DNA of 64,000 nt from NCBI GenBank assembly GCA_030844895.1, contig JAUTDX010000415.1, positions 96,623-160,622 on the forward strand, written 5' to 3'. Positions 1 to 14,000 of the stretch are shown here, piece after piece; positions within the stretch are counted from its first letter, which is position 1; every line of letters starts with the position of its first letter. The stretch comes from Ambrosia x helenae (taxonomy: Eukaryota; Streptophyta; Magnoliopsida; Asterales; Asteraceae). The notes under the pieces were generated by a model. The model made no database searches. It was not told where the DNA came from and saw nothing but the letters and a program-made list of their open reading frames with translations. A program made the position numbers and the translations under genes.

Positions 1-2745
1 AGTTGCTGCAATGTAACTTGATAGTTTTACATCCTGTTTATCATGCAATCTATCACATATGTTTGTTCGTTAACTGTTTAATCATTTCCTTTGACAGCTG
101 ATAACTTGCAATTTGTTTGATTACCTTTCATTCCAGCTGCAAATCTGAAATAATAACGGAAGGGAAGAGTGAAAGCGCTAAAGAATAAAGATATACGGAA
201 AGCCAATATTGTCCCTTCCTGGTGCAACACACAAGCCGTTTTACTATTTGTACAATACATGTCTTTTATGAAGGTAGCTATTTTCTCATTATTTCGTATC
301 CGAATATTATCCTTTTAACTTATTATTTCTAAACAATATATATATATAAATAATTGATTGAGAGGCAACTTTAATTTGAGCTTTAATGTCTAAGGCTTAC
401 CTCAATCTTGGTAAATGTATTGGCTGTTGTGGCCTATTTGTAGGTTCTTAATTTGAGCTTTAATGTTTTCGAAGGGCTCAGAGGTGTATAAGTAGGCAAG
501 CTGCATGGGTAGAGTAATATCCCAATGCCAAGGTATATGATATATTGATGTAATAGCTGTCCAGAATTCTTGCTTTCATGGACAATTGGGCTTCTTTCTA
601 AAACCATGTTTCAGATATGGCATTCAGGTTTGTGTTTTTCAATCTTTTTTATTGCATTAGTTTAGAGGTGGCAAATAAGCCGCCCAGGCGGGTCAGTATA
701 ATGGGTCAAAATGATCTTCGATAAAATGCATAATGTTGAGTCGGGTTGGGTTGGGTTGTCCCACAACCCTTCTTGTGCAAATATTTCTGTAAAAAAGTAA
801 ATTGTCAAATATGATCTCATTTGAATAGTAAGATTCTATTTCTATCAACAAAATGATTTGGATAATTTTAAATACTTTGCGCCTTGCATATGTAACTCAT
901 CAGTTTGCTATTCACAGAAAAAAGATGTTTGCATCCAACTGTTTCGACCCTTACTAACAACTTAGTTTTGACCCGTTACCTAACCCAACTATTCTCTACG
1001 AAATTTTCCAGTATTTCAAATTCAAAACCATATTTTTCAAATAATACAAATACACCGTTACAATGAAAATTACTTTTAGCATGGAACTTGCAGCTGTTGG
1101 CTCGATATTCATAGATAATTTTTAAATTTGATTAAGAAAATGCAGTTTTGAGCAAAACAAAAAAAAAAGCTTGCTGTTTTTACATGATCAACAAATAGAA
1201 ATATCTAAACAAGACAACTTTCATCCTAAAGAGCCAATGCAGAAGATGCACATGTCCATGTTTCACTGCTGGGTGAATGTGATCGAGATGAGGTGCAGGT
1301 GTAGCGCGCGTTTCATGTACTTACACAAGTTACTTTTGTGCAGTTAGAATGTTGTACATCAGGTTTTTTTTATTACATCTACGGTATTTTATAGGTTAAA
1401 ACATGTATAAACGTTTTTTCTAGCTTAAAATTCTATGTCACATGTATCTTTCTTGACAGATTGCTATATGTGAATTACTATTTTGACATTTAATCATGTT
1501 TTGATTTAGTTGGTTGACTTCTGGTGTAATCAGACTGCAAAAAGAACACTAACATGCTGAACCATTTTTGTTTTTTTGTGAAGTCAGACCTACCTACTTT
1601 CTTTCTCTATTTCCGAATCATCACTCTTTTGGTGAGATCAGTCAATTTTGCTGCTTTGGTGAAAACTTGGGGTCAAACCCCCTTCTTCCTTTCTGAATCA
1701 TCAGAATTCAAATCTCTTGTAAAGTGAGCCCAGTCTTAGCTTCTTGCTAGAGGTGGGTTTGTTTGGATTAATATTGGTCCCTTGTGTGGTTCAATAAAAA
1801 TAAAGAAATACATAAATAAAGCACGCCCAGTCTTCTAAGCTCTACACACCTCCCTTTCACCGCTAAAAGAGACAATCGACTATTTTTAATGACCATCAAC
1901 AGTATTAACTTTATCTTATTGTGTAAACTTATTTTAATCCATTAGAAAATGAAAACTAAGTGGGTTTGTATTTTATGGATTTGTTGTAAAATCAGAAGAA
2001 ATGTATTTAGAGACCAGTTTACTTGGTTATGACTAATGCAAAGCAATTTTTACTTTTTAGTGCATCTACTTGTATTCTTAATCTAACTCACCTTAATAAA
2101 AAAAGGAAAAACAAAATCTTTTTTAACATAACAAAAAAATATATACAAATAAAATATCATCAAGTGATAGACACAACATAATATACTTGATTCGAGATTT
2201 AAGAGTACCTAATGGGTAAAGTAAGGTTTTCTATATATAAAGCGTTAAGATTATGTGTTGTTTTATTCCATACTAATCAAGTTTATGGAGTGATTCATTA
2301 AATCAAAATGTTAAGATTATAAGTTGTATCATCCAATAGTAATCAAGTTTACGGAGTGTCACATGAAATTCTTTTTTGTTTAACAGATTTCATGAAAGTC
2401 TACACAAACAAGTGACGACACGAATCCTAAAATTGTGTCGAACATAACCCAAGCATCACATATGTATTCGCGTAGACACGAACATAGTATGCGTACTCTT
2501 TGTTGATGTTTCATGTTCATACTTCAAAATTTTAGATTGTTGTTAATGACAATAATGGGGTTACGAACTTGTTGTTCATACTTTATAGTTCGGTTTCCAC
2601 TATTAGAGGAGCAAGGCCACCATGAGGGTGTGTTGGGTTTTCTCACAATAATTGAGGCGTAACATTACATAATTTTAGGGGTAACGTAATACAAAACACA
2701 TTAAAAAAATTATTATATGTCTGCCACAGCTAAGTAGCGTGTTAT
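1..2745. other. AT-rich intergenic DNA with repeat debris
   Basis: No convincing coding exon was seen on either strand. The stretch from about 663 to 985 begins TAGAGGTGGCAAA and is rich in GGGTTGGG and GACCCG words, which resembles the short hAT-like MITEs common in plants, but I could not find paired ends. The rest is low-complexity A/T sequence. Confidence 0.5.
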
Positions 2746-2749
2746 AATT

Positions 2750-2785
2750 TGTTGCCACCGCCGCATCGCGCGGGTTCCCTACTAG
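2750..2785 (+). mobile_element. Helitron 3' terminus (hairpin plus CTAG)
   Basis: A GC hairpin around the word CCGCATCGCGCGG is followed by a short spacer and then CTAG, with the next base T. That is the canonical Helitron 3' end (hairpin, then CTRR, inserted before T). The same end, in reverse orientation and with only a few changes, occurs at 17542-17575. The 5' end (TC after A) could not be assigned in the AT-rich DNA upstream, so the length of the element is unknown. Confidence 0.55.
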
Positions 2786-4465
2786 TATATATATAGGTGT
2801 GTATACCCCGGTGTGTATAATTACTTAATTAGGCTAATAGCAAAATACCACATGAAATGAGGTGGGGAAGAACATCTTATGTATTTGTTTTCACTTAACA
2901 GTGTGGGGGTGTTCGTGTGTCGCGGCAGGAACACAACACTTATTACATTGATTATTTTAGGAGTCGTCGGTTTTTGGTTCAATTTTGAGCTATGACATCT
3001 TGTCTTGCGTTTTTTTAGAATGATTTTTTTTAATATTTTAGAGTAAAAAGTAATCTTATCAATTGTTGTCTTCGCTATCGCCAAAGAAAAGGACATCACA
3101 AGAAGTTCATTAAGTCATATACTCACATTTTTTTTATAGTTTGTAAAATGATACATAAGATCCTCTTCATTGCCCTTAGCACACTTATTTTAAAGTGAAT
3201 ATGTGAACTTAGATAACCATGATAACATTTACTTACAGCATTAATTTACAACTTTTTTTACAGAGCTATTGTACTAAATGTTTAGGGTGTTTTTTCAATA
3301 TATTTTTTTTACTTTTCACACAAAACTTTTCATCTTTTGCAATATAACCTCACAATTTTTTTTACTTTCATCTTTGGTCCCCTTGTACTTTTCATCTTTT
3401 GCATTAACACACGTTAACTTCAGTGTTAATCATCACTGATGGTGGTGTTACATTGATGCTATTTGCCACGGTCTTACACAAGTGGGGTTTCAGACAAAAT
3501 ACCAATGAAGTAACATGTAGCATACTTGGATGCTCACGTATAATGGAGGAGCATTAGCATATGATAAACAATCTAAATGTAGCATATGCGCCTATTATTT
3601 GGTATTAGGTTCCTCTTTTATGTCTTGCATGTGAAGCATGTTAGCTTTAATCAAATGGTATGGGAGTTCATTTAAATGGTTAGTTTAAAAACAATCCATT
3701 TATGAAGAAAAAAATACTCGTCAATCATATAATATGCAACTGAATCATCCAAATTATCTATACAATAAAGTCATCCAACAAAATTACAGTATTTTCAGTA
3801 AGGTACCGGTACCAAGCTAATCCCTATTCATGATAGGTATCACTTATTTGTCGGCATGGCAGATGAGTGTAAATTATATGGTAAAGACGACACTTGTGAG
3901 TGAAATATAGTATATGTAAATTGGTGGATAATAAGGATATACGTAAAAATGAAGAAAAAATGTATTATCTGCTTTGTTTGGACTATTTATACAACTCAAG
4001 TCTACTTAAAACAAGTTTGATGTATAAAGACCCGATCTGAATGACTGAATTATCTATTTTAATCATTTTGATTATATAGTAATTAATGAACACCTCGCGT
4101 CATAATCATTTAAATCAAAGTAACTGAATATTGCACTTGTTAAAGTACTAATGGGGAACCCACGCGTTGCGACGGAGTCGACAATTCATCTTTGTGTGAA
4201 TACATTCAAATACGAAAATTTAACTCATTATGAAAAACTCGCAAGTTGCACGATTGAGTAGACAAGAAGAAGAAGAGGGGGGTAAAAAAAGAAAACGAAG
4301 ATAATGTTTATTTATCTAGGGAAAGGCTAATATACACCGTATACTATAGTATTCTTTTTCAGTTAGTTATTTAGTTCATTTTAACGGCGATTTACCGGAG
4401 TAAAACCAAATATCAGAATTTGGAAACCAGTAATTTGCGAATATATTCAAGAATTATCCAACATA
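2786..4465. other. Intergenic, no gene seen
   Basis: AT-rich sequence without a supported exon. A GC-rich word near 4160 (ACGCGTTGCGACGG) looks like another Helitron-type hairpin, but the terminal CTRR is not clean, so it is not called. Confidence 0.4.
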
Positions 4466-4467
4466 TA

Positions 4468-4685
4468 CTCCCTTCGTCCCAATTTAAATGTCCTACTTTC
4501 CTTTTTTGTTTGTCCCAAATTAAATGTCCCTTTCCAAAAATAGAAATGTAATTTCCAGTTTTGCCCATAAAAGACAAACACAATCACCACTTTTAAGGAT
4601 ATTATTGTCATTTTAACACATACAAAAAAAATATTTCTTAAAGTGTGTTTTTTGAACTAAGACATTTAAATTGAGACGGAGGGAG
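4468..4685. mobile_element. Stowaway-type MITE (Tc1/Mariner), 218 bp
   Basis: The left end begins CTCCCTTCGTCCCAATTTAA and the right end is its near-perfect inverse (CTCCCTCCGTCTCAATTTAA on the other strand). Both ends are flanked by TA, the Tc1/Mariner target duplication. The CTCCCTCCGT end is the hallmark of plant Stowaway elements. It is non-coding and non-autonomous. A longer relative lies at 42373-42723. Confidence 0.85.
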
Positions 4686-5299
4686 TATATCAATTGGAAG
4701 GGTGTATGGGTTGGGCTATTTACTGAAAATCCTAGTTTTTCCCTTATGCAATGTTAAGTTCTTGTCTAACTTAACCTTTTAATTCATTAATTATTGATGA
4801 GAACTAAGTGACTAGTCAATTAAATAAAATAAAAAATGAAAAGGCTACCGTGTTAGAGTTATGAGTTGCCTGATGAGTTTAAATATTTATATATATGTTT
4901 TTTTTTTTTGCTTTATTAACATTAACATATTTGTTTAGCATACAAGATGGTTTACATTTTTTTTATTAATTATATTGATATATTTGCGTAATGTTTCTAT
5001 GATGAGAATTTAAATGATAGTTGTATCTTTTTATATTGAAAAATAGTTGCTTAATAATGTTTCTCTATAGATGATGTAATGGTTAAGTTTAACAAAATGA
5101 GATCTAACAGTTACAGTAGGGATATTTGTACTCGTATAATACATTTCTACTGACAATTGACGTACATTTGTTATGTAGTTGAAATTTAATTTGGTTTATG
5201 TAACCCGATCCAACCAAAACCAGAACAAAAAATATAATATTAACTATAAGCAATTGACCTTCAAAAATTTCCAACCCCATGAAAATAATTTATAGGTCC

Positions 5300-5610
5300 A
5301 CACATTGGATTGACCATCTCTGGCCTAGGTTGCTTATATATGACCAACTATGTCTATGCATGGTTGAACAACAATCTCTATATTTGACTGGTTATCATCA
5401 TTTGTTCCTGTTTGACCAATGATGATCAACGGCGATCGCATTCGACCAGCTTTCGCCATGTTTGATCTTATGTATGATCAAGGCTGACTATGTTTGATCA
5501 GTTATCACAATGATCAACTATGATTAACCAATTTTAATTAAGTTTCGACCAACGGTAGCCGTGATTAAACCATTTTGATTAACAATTTAGCATCATCCAC
5601 TTTGATTAAA
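5300..5610. repeat. Degenerate TTGACCA/TGATCA-rich repeat
   Basis: About 300 bases are built from diverged copies of a 20-30 base motif of the form TTTGAYCAACTATGA on both strands. It lies just beyond the stop codon of the myosin gene. It contains many TTGAC cores, which resemble WRKY W-boxes, but a simple decayed tandem repeat explains them equally well. Confidence 0.4.
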
Positions 5611-5869
5611 ATTAGCAAGTCATGGATTTCAAATAAGCAAAGGTAGATGTCTATCTGTACAACATGCTACAAAACTGCAAAATATAGAGAAAAACTCGAG
5701 CCAGTGCAGCTCAACGATATCTACAGTTCTACACACCCATGTTTTTTCTCTGATGTTAGTCAACCACATTTCTTCAGAACAAAGATTTTTCTCACAGCCT
5801 GGTCCACCAGAAATGAGGTTGATGAGCGATCTGATCAAGAACCGATCTGATCAAGAGAAAAAAGACAGG

Positions 5870-8065
5870 TCAGTGGCTCTCGATACGTGGAAGCAGAAAG
5901 CTAAATCCTGAGTTTTCACGAATTAATGGAGGTGGCTCGATGTCTGAGAATTCTATTTGATCCATTGATTTTGATATATCGTCAACTGAAAATGGAATGC
6001 TGCATAATAAAATAAACAAATCATGAGAAAACATCACACAACTTATCTCCCATTAATATAGATCCTTGTAATGAAATGAACATAATTACAGAGAGCTAAT
6101 ACATAGCAGAATGTAACTAACTTGGAATCATCATCCAACAGGAAAGAATTGCTTACGGCATTTTCTTCGGCCATCAACACCCTCATGCTGGATATGACCT
6201 GATTGATGATGACTTTCAAGGCACATATCATAAACTAACATTCTAACTATTTCATAGAAACAAATCTGATCTTTAAGAAAGGACTCAAAGCTAATCGAAA
6301 AATTAAATGGAAAAAAAATTACATCTGGGGAGACGCTTTGTGAATTATACTTGTCGTCCCAGTACATTGTACTGATCCGATACAACTGTTGTAGACTAAG
6401 AACCTGTAGAAAAAAAACTGAATTATGTGATGATAGATGAGATTACATTGTGTTGGAGTTGTAACCTAACAAAAAATATCACTCACTGGACAGAGATCAT
6501 GAATTATTTCATCCAATGTTTTCTTGGGCTTTTGATGCGTAACCTGAATGTGATTACTTATTCTTATAAGAAATTTTTTTTATTGCAATTTAATTATTTA
6601 TGAAGTGCGATGAAAAAGATACCAGAAATCCAATAGCTTGTCTTATATGCTTCAGTGCATCCCAAGCTGAACCTGCATACTGCAGTTCTTCTGTTTAGCG
6701 AATATTAAAAATCTAAATAAAATGTGAGCTCACTCAGAAAATACCTCATCAGTTGCATTGTAACACCAGTGTTCTATTTCAGCCAATCCTGCTTTCACGT
6801 ACTCACCGTTACTAAACGAACAGCATTCACGCCTCAAAAGTAAGCTGCATCGTGAAGTATAATTAATAAACAGAAAATCACATGGCGTAAGTGCACATTG
6901 GCATAAAAAAAGGAAAAAACAATACCTATTAAATAGCTGAACATTAACAAAGGAGAATATTTGTGTGTAAACTTTTCGAACCAAAAATGGCGGTACCTAA
7001 TAATATTTTAGAGTTGGTAAAAAAATAAAGAGCAAAGAACAAACAAAATAACAGAATAGAAGTTCACTAACATGATTTGTTTTTAAATTGATTAAGAAAC
7101 TTCCAAGACTCTTAACAATTTCTTGCCAATGAGCAATTAGGTTTTGCTGAGATGTACTAGAAACAGAATGTGACGATCCCTTCACCAGTCTCGCTCTGGA
7201 AATTCTTGGTGCCTTTAATTTAACATACCAAATGGTAAACTTCAACTTCCAACAGAAAAACCGTTAAATAACATTATATTTTACCTGAATGCACATCCCT
7301 AGCAATGGAGATATTTCTTTTTTCAAATTATCTCGGATCATTCCATATATTTTTTCAACATATGCTGTAAGCTGCTGCTTAAAAAGCAAAGCAGGATACT
7401 TGGCTTCCACTTTGCTAAACCCGCCAACTCCGTGACTCAGGCTTCCATTTGCAAAGGAAAGATCGACCCCATGTGGAGTTCCATGAAAACTCTAAATATT
7501 AATAAGAAAAAACTTCAAAAAACGTTATGATATAATGTAATTTAATTTCTAAATGATAAAATAAAATTACAGGTGTCATCCTCCCGAAAAGGGCAGCTGA
7601 TGATCGACGACGTAAGCCAATTGCAGATGCGGGCCGCACTTGCTTTCAATGTGTGTTGAAGTAAAAGCAAAAGAGTAGAAGCATTGGACAACCAGTAGGC
7701 CAATACATCGCTGTTATCCTGCGTTTTCTTTATAAAAATAAATTATGAACAAGAATTAGAACATAACTATGGATAAAAAAAGATATATTTTAGTGTATTG
7801 AGAAATAACTCAAACCTCTATAGCATTGCCTATGGTTTGGATGATACGGTCAAAAACACGGGTCTTTTCAGCTTCAAAAGATCTCCATTGCAGAAGGCAT
7901 TTGTAAATAATACAAGCTGCTATAGGTCTGTTTCCTGCAAACCCAAGATGTTGTGTAATGCATCTGAGAAGCAATTCCTGATTTTCATTTTGTTTTCCAT
8001 CGAGTGATTTTTGTGGTTTGTCATCAATTTCTGCAAGATCCCCTTGGCCCACTGAAGGGCTATAT
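5870..8065 (-). other. Myosin XI globular tail (DIL/dilute domain) exons
   Basis: The cargo-binding tail starts in the exon 7810-8065 (CIIYKCLLQWRSFEAEKTRV). It continues through 7287-7500 (VEAKYPALLFKQQLTAYVEK), 7080-7215, 6925-7005 (FVNVQLFN), 6745-6850 (LLLRRECCSFSNGEYVKAGL), 6625-6690, 6485-6545, 6333-6405 (YRISTMYWDD), 6123-6210 (SSMRVLMAEE) and the last exon 5870-6000. This domain selects vesicle and organelle cargo through adaptors of the MyoB type. Only the exon at 7566-7730 shows a frame change, near a GGGCCG run. Confidence 0.85.
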
Positions 8066-11000
8066 GGGTCCTAAAACAATAAAACATGTTATTAAATAAT
8101 CGGAATATGTAACCTAATAATAACCAAGTTCCTTAACTGTAACACTAAAGTCACTACAAAACTTCTTTCTAACTACAAAACCACCAAGTTTCAATATTGT
8201 TCCACTGTTATGAATTCTTTCATAAATGTTAAATTAAGTGTGACCAAAATGAAACAAATAGAAAACTTGGTTGCTATTATTTAGCAATAATTTTATTCAA
8301 GTTTAGACTAGAGGGAGTGGAGGGGCGGGAAAGAGGGGCGTGATGCGCCATGTGGCACTTGTGGGGACCGTGTTTGAAGGGTGAAAATTGTGGGGAGTGG
8401 AAGGGGGGAAAGGGGGGGGGGGGGGGGAAATAATATTATATTGTGTTAAAGTTAAAAAAAAACAAAAAAAAATGGGACCAATCAGAAAGCACCACCTCAC
8501 CTCCACCACCCGCCCCCGCCCGGCAAGAATCCCCCGCCCAAGGGGCTCCCGCCCTCTTCCCCCCCACCAAGGGCCGGTGTTCCCGCCCGGGAACCCTTCC
8601 CGCCCCTCCATTAAGCAAGTTTCATAATGTTCCATTTAGCTCATTCCATTAAGCAAATATAAAAAAATTCACAACAATGGAACAAGATGAAAATTTGAGT
8701 GGCTTTTATAGTTAGACAAATGTACGAGTGACTTTCCATGAAAATCTTAAAACTTGGTTACTAGAAAAAGAAATAACTCAAAAACCACATTTATGTAAAA
8801 TTACAATACCTGATATGACTTAGTATCTACACTTAAAGTACCACTGTCATTCCTCTGCGAAAGTTATAAACAAAACATTATAAGGCAACTTAGTGTTGTT
8901 ATATGCTAATTTGATTAAATTAAATAATTGAAAATATACCTGCATAATAGATCTGGAACGGCCTGAGAAGAACTTATTAGGTGCCATGGAGACCGCTTGA
9001 TGACGGAAGACTTTGTTCTCTGATTCTAAGTTATTCAACTTCTCTTCCAGCCTAGGAAAATATAAAAATCTTAAACATGTAGTTTATAGAAACTGTAAAT
9101 AAGAATTTTTTTTTTTATTTTTTTTTTGTGAAAACCTGCTCATAGATTCCTGTAAATGAACCACTTTCTTTTCTGTTTCTTCTAACTTTTTGCATCTTTC
9201 TTCACAATATTCTTGAATATCATCAGCACGTTTCTTTTCAGACCGCAACATAGCCTGCAAGGGCAGAAAGGTAATACCAACAACTTGAATTTAATCTCAT
9301 AAATAAATGTTATTATTAATACTAAAAGATATACCTTCAAATCCCTAACTTGTTCATTTAAGAATTCAATTGTCTTAGTATCTTCAATAACAATCTCTTT
9401 TTCCTCAGCAGCCACAGGTGCTTCATCAATAGCTTTTCTGGATGCTTTTCTTTCTTTCACTGCCATTGCATTTGCTTCATCAAGTTTTTTTCGCAAAGCT
9501 TCTATAGAAGTTTCATATTTTATCGATTCTTCCAAATCAGTCTGGACGTATAAGAATATGTAAAATTGTATTTATCAATAACTTAAATGTCTAGTGAAGT
9601 TACATAATAAAATTATATTACCCTTAAACGTTTCTCCAGTTGTAAACGCCAGGTTAATTCTTCCAATTGTTTCTCAAGCTTATCTTTTGCTTCTTTGAGT
9701 GCACCTGTTTCTTGTGCAGCCTGCAGAAAAAGTAAAACATGCATCTCAATATTATGGCTAGATTGATACAAACATGAAGATGTTATTAACTATTAAAATT
9801 AAACATCAAACTGACCCTTTTAAGTCTTCTTAGCTCTCTCCTTGCAATCCTTCCCTCCACATGCATTGTGCAACTATGGATCCTATCTTTAGCCCTTTAT
9901 AATATGCAGAATTTTTATGACAACGCCACCAAGTCTAACCAGAGTAAAACGCTTAGAAATATTCAAACCTGTGTTTTTTTTATATATTTAAAAAATTAAC
10001 CTGAATTTTAATGGCAGCATTAGTTTCTTTTTGGTGTCTGAATTTTTTATGAGCCTCAAATGCACGAAAGCCTGTTTGGACTGCAAGAACTGACGCCCGA
10101 AGTCGCGTATAGGCTACCCAAGCATGCCATTTACGCACGTGTTTTCCAATTTTTTATAGCAGCTGAGATCCTTCTAAATTGTTCAAACTTTTTACAAGCC
10201 AGTCTACCTAAATTCCCAACAGTTCAAACATGAAAAAACGGTAATTTGGAATTTTTCTAGTTAATATTTGAACAAGTTAAGAATGCTCTCGAGGCCCACC
10301 TCTACAAAAAGATTGTAAGAAAACTGAAGCCTTGCATATTGCAATAAACTGCTGGTGAGCAATATGAGTTCTTATGTGTCTTTGAATTATCACTGCTGCA
10401 CTGCCAAGTACCTCAGCTCTGCGTGCATCTAATTCTGCCATCTGTCCAGCTCTCAAGAATACCTTTGTTTTACCAATCTGTATACAGAATGTATGCAGTC
10501 AACCAGAGTTGGATATATAAAACGGTGTTCTTAACTAAAACAAAACTCCGTAATTACCTGGAAGCCACTGAGCCCAACCTTTTCCAAGATCTTTGCACAT
10601 ACCACCTTTTCATCAAAGTTACTTCAAACACATTAAATAAAGTAAGAGCATATTTAAGAAAAAAATCGAAACAGTAGAGATATTATGACCAGGAAATAAT
10701 AAAATCTACCTTCCAGCCAAGGCTTCTGGTGCAAGGAGTCCAAATCTGTTTACAAATTCAAAGAAGGGACGACGGGTAGGATAACCAGCACAACTGATTC
10801 TGATTGCCTCAAAAACACCCTAAGATTGCAAGAATTAGTCACATAGATAGAATATAAAAAAAAACAACTAAGTGCTTCACATACTCACACCACAACGCAA
10901 TTGTTGCATGATGTTGACATTTTCAAATATCGAAGGTTCCAATGTATTGTTTGGTTTTACACATCTAACATAATGAGGCTCTGTAGCATTTATTGTTTCC

Positions 11001-14000
11001 ATCAGTTGTTGCAATTGAAGCTGCAGCAGCATGCGTAGTACACATCAGTATACAGCAAGCATAGTTACATGACAGCAAACAACATGATGATGATTTTAGT
11101 AAAGCTACCTTAAAACGGGAACCAATTGAAGAAAATTTAGAAGATTTAGATGACTCTTCAGCTACAGGAGGAAAAAGGCCGGCTACAAATGAACATTTGG
11201 AAGCACCCAACAAATCTTGGTGCTCAGGAACCACATAATCTTTATTCTTATCAAGAAATTGTTCAGATTGATATTGCACCTAAAATATAAAAATATTTTA
11301 ACCTTAAAAAAATAGTGTTACAGCTATGAACATGGTTTAGAAAAAATGCATACAACATACCTCTCCAGCGTAATGAGCAACTACGAAATCTGTGCGTGAC
11401 AACTTGGGCTTTATAAAACGTTTGTGATTTTTGAATATCTGATAAAGCTTGTTTGCGAATGTCTCGTGTGTTGACTTTGGAAACATGCTAGAAAAAACAT
11501 AATTTCAATTGTAAAAATATTATCAAAAAGAAATCTTCAATCTGCACTTGTTTAAAGAAATGAAGAAACATATAAAAAGAAATAAAAAAAAAGGTTAAGG
11601 AGCATGTTATACCAAGCTTCATCAAGTAAAGCAATGATACCACCAGGTCTCTGCAATACATATGTACACAACATCAGATAATTAAATAGTTGAAATCCAG
11701 AATACAACAATACTCAAAATTTGGCAAAACATAAAGAAGGATCAACAACATAACCTGATCATTTGTAGCTATTAAGCGATTATACTTATACCTTTTCAAT
11801 GAGATCCAAAACATCTTGGTTATCAACAAATTCAATGTAGCTCCAATTGATAGCCTCTTTTGTATATTCTTCCTAATCCCCCTTAAAAACATGCTGAAGT
11901 TCAAACGTAACAGTTTGTAATGTCAGTTTTTAAGAACACCTCATGGTAACAACCAAAAAATATATTCGACATCTACCTGGTTAAAGTGTTGCTGCAGTTT
12001 CTCATTTGTAAAATTAATGCAAAATTGCTCAAAGCTGCATGTTACGATGAACTTGAGTTAACATACAAATAACAATAACAACCATTTTCAGAAAGTAAAC
12101 ACATTAATTGTTGCCACCTGTTGTTCTTAAAGCTCTCAAAACCATAGATGTCAAGGACACCAATCAGAGATTTTGAATCAGCATCTTGTCCAATTGATAC
12201 ATTAATTTTATCCACCAACCTGAAGATAACGAAAAAAGAAGATGTTAAGCTACCAATTACTAGAAGCTGATTAAATCTGGTTTTCTCAATGTACTAATTT
12301 TGTACCAATCAAATAATCTGGAATATATTGTTTTAGCCAAACCATCCCTGCTGAACGCTGCACTAAGAGGATCAAGACTTCTCTTAATAACTTCTTCAGG
12401 AGTTACCATCACTCGTTTGCACAATGCATCTTGCAAGCCAATAGGGTCACACCTAAAACAACCTCGTAAACTTATAAACATATGTAAAGTCAAAAACAAA
12501 AAACTTACAATCTATTCAGGGTTCAAAACAATTATACATAAGAAGTTCTGCTGCCACATTAAGATGAAATTTAGCTTTGTCATCTTTTAGCACTGAAGAG
12601 TCAACCTCTTTCCCTTTAGCAAATTCAATATTTCCAAGATGAAGAATAGCAGCAGTAACTCTAAAAATTGCTTCCTGTGAAAAATTAAAAATAAGGTATA
12701 ACTTTATGATCTTACATATTGTGCATATAGACTATAAGGTTAAAAAAAAATCACAGAACATATACCTGTTCTTTTTTACTAATACCAACAACATCCATGG
12801 CTCTCCTTGTGACAAGATATTCATGTCCATCATTAACACCAACCAGCTCAAAGCATTTTGATTGGTTAAGATAATGAAACGACCGCGGGCTTCCAGTTTA
12901 TACTTCTCGACTTCCTAACAGCACATGCAAAGTTAGTAAAATGGTGACTAGTGAAGTCGACTTTTTAAGTGAAAACTTAGTACCTCTGGCGGTGCTGCAC
13001 AAAGTAGGTAAAAACAGTGATAATTCCGTTCAGGGTCATTTACTTGGCAAACACGAGATCTCTCTAAAAGGTAGGTCCTGATAGCTGCTCCCGATATTCT
13101 CCCGTGCTTATCAAATTGTATCTCAACAAACTTCCCAAAACGGCTAAGCATTTCATAATAATAAATTAAAAAAGCAGATAAAACATGAACGTAGATTCAT
13201 TCAATTGCATAAGGATAGCTAGTCACCTGGAATTATTATTTCTAACAGTTTTAGCATTGCCAAATGCTTCAAGAACAGGGTTTGACTGCAGTAAAAAAAG
13301 GGACACGTTCATTAGGATACATATACCTTAAGTGATACAAAATATAGAATAATTAAGAGGTTCTTTAAACATAGAACTATACGTCATATATCATACTTCA
13401 AGAACTTGTTGCTCAACGGTACGGCCTTCAGTAGCTTTTCTGCCACCCAAATACGCGAGAAACCGCATAAGCATTTTGGTTGTTTCTGTTTTACCTGCCC
13501 ACTTTCACCACTAACCAGAATCGAATTACTTTTTCCCTCATGAACCATGGCCCTAAATCCAGTAAAAAAGTAACAAAATTGTGAATGCCCCTGCATTAAT
13601 ATATAAAAATTTGTTACTTGCCAGTTTCCATTACATTAGAACAATAAAAATAACCTGTAGGATGTATCTGCAATTGCAAATACATGGGGACTCAATTCAC
13701 CGAATGGCACCCCTTGTATTGTTTCATCATATGAGCATTGTATAAATGAGGTAACTTTTGGAACGGGTTGATTGCAATAAGAATGTTTCCGGTGTAAAGT
13801 CTGTCATTATAAAAAAAAAGTAAGAATACATAGTATAAGATTAAATTACGATATTATTAAGGGGAACACCTACATATATTTCATTAAGCTCGTATCGGGT
13901 TCTTAAGTTCTGCAAGACCCCTGGCTCATGCAAATAAGATAGCTTTGTCATATCATCAACACCTCCAGCTGGAGCTTCCATATCCTTTGGATATATTTTT

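Noticed and set aside
4150..4185. Possible further Helitron 3' hairpin (ACGCGTTGCGACGG)
   Set aside because: No clean CTRR terminus at the expected distance.
8303..8652. Several overlapping ORFs in GC-rich DNA
   Set aside because: They lie in an intronic MITE with G- and C-runs and have no coding features.
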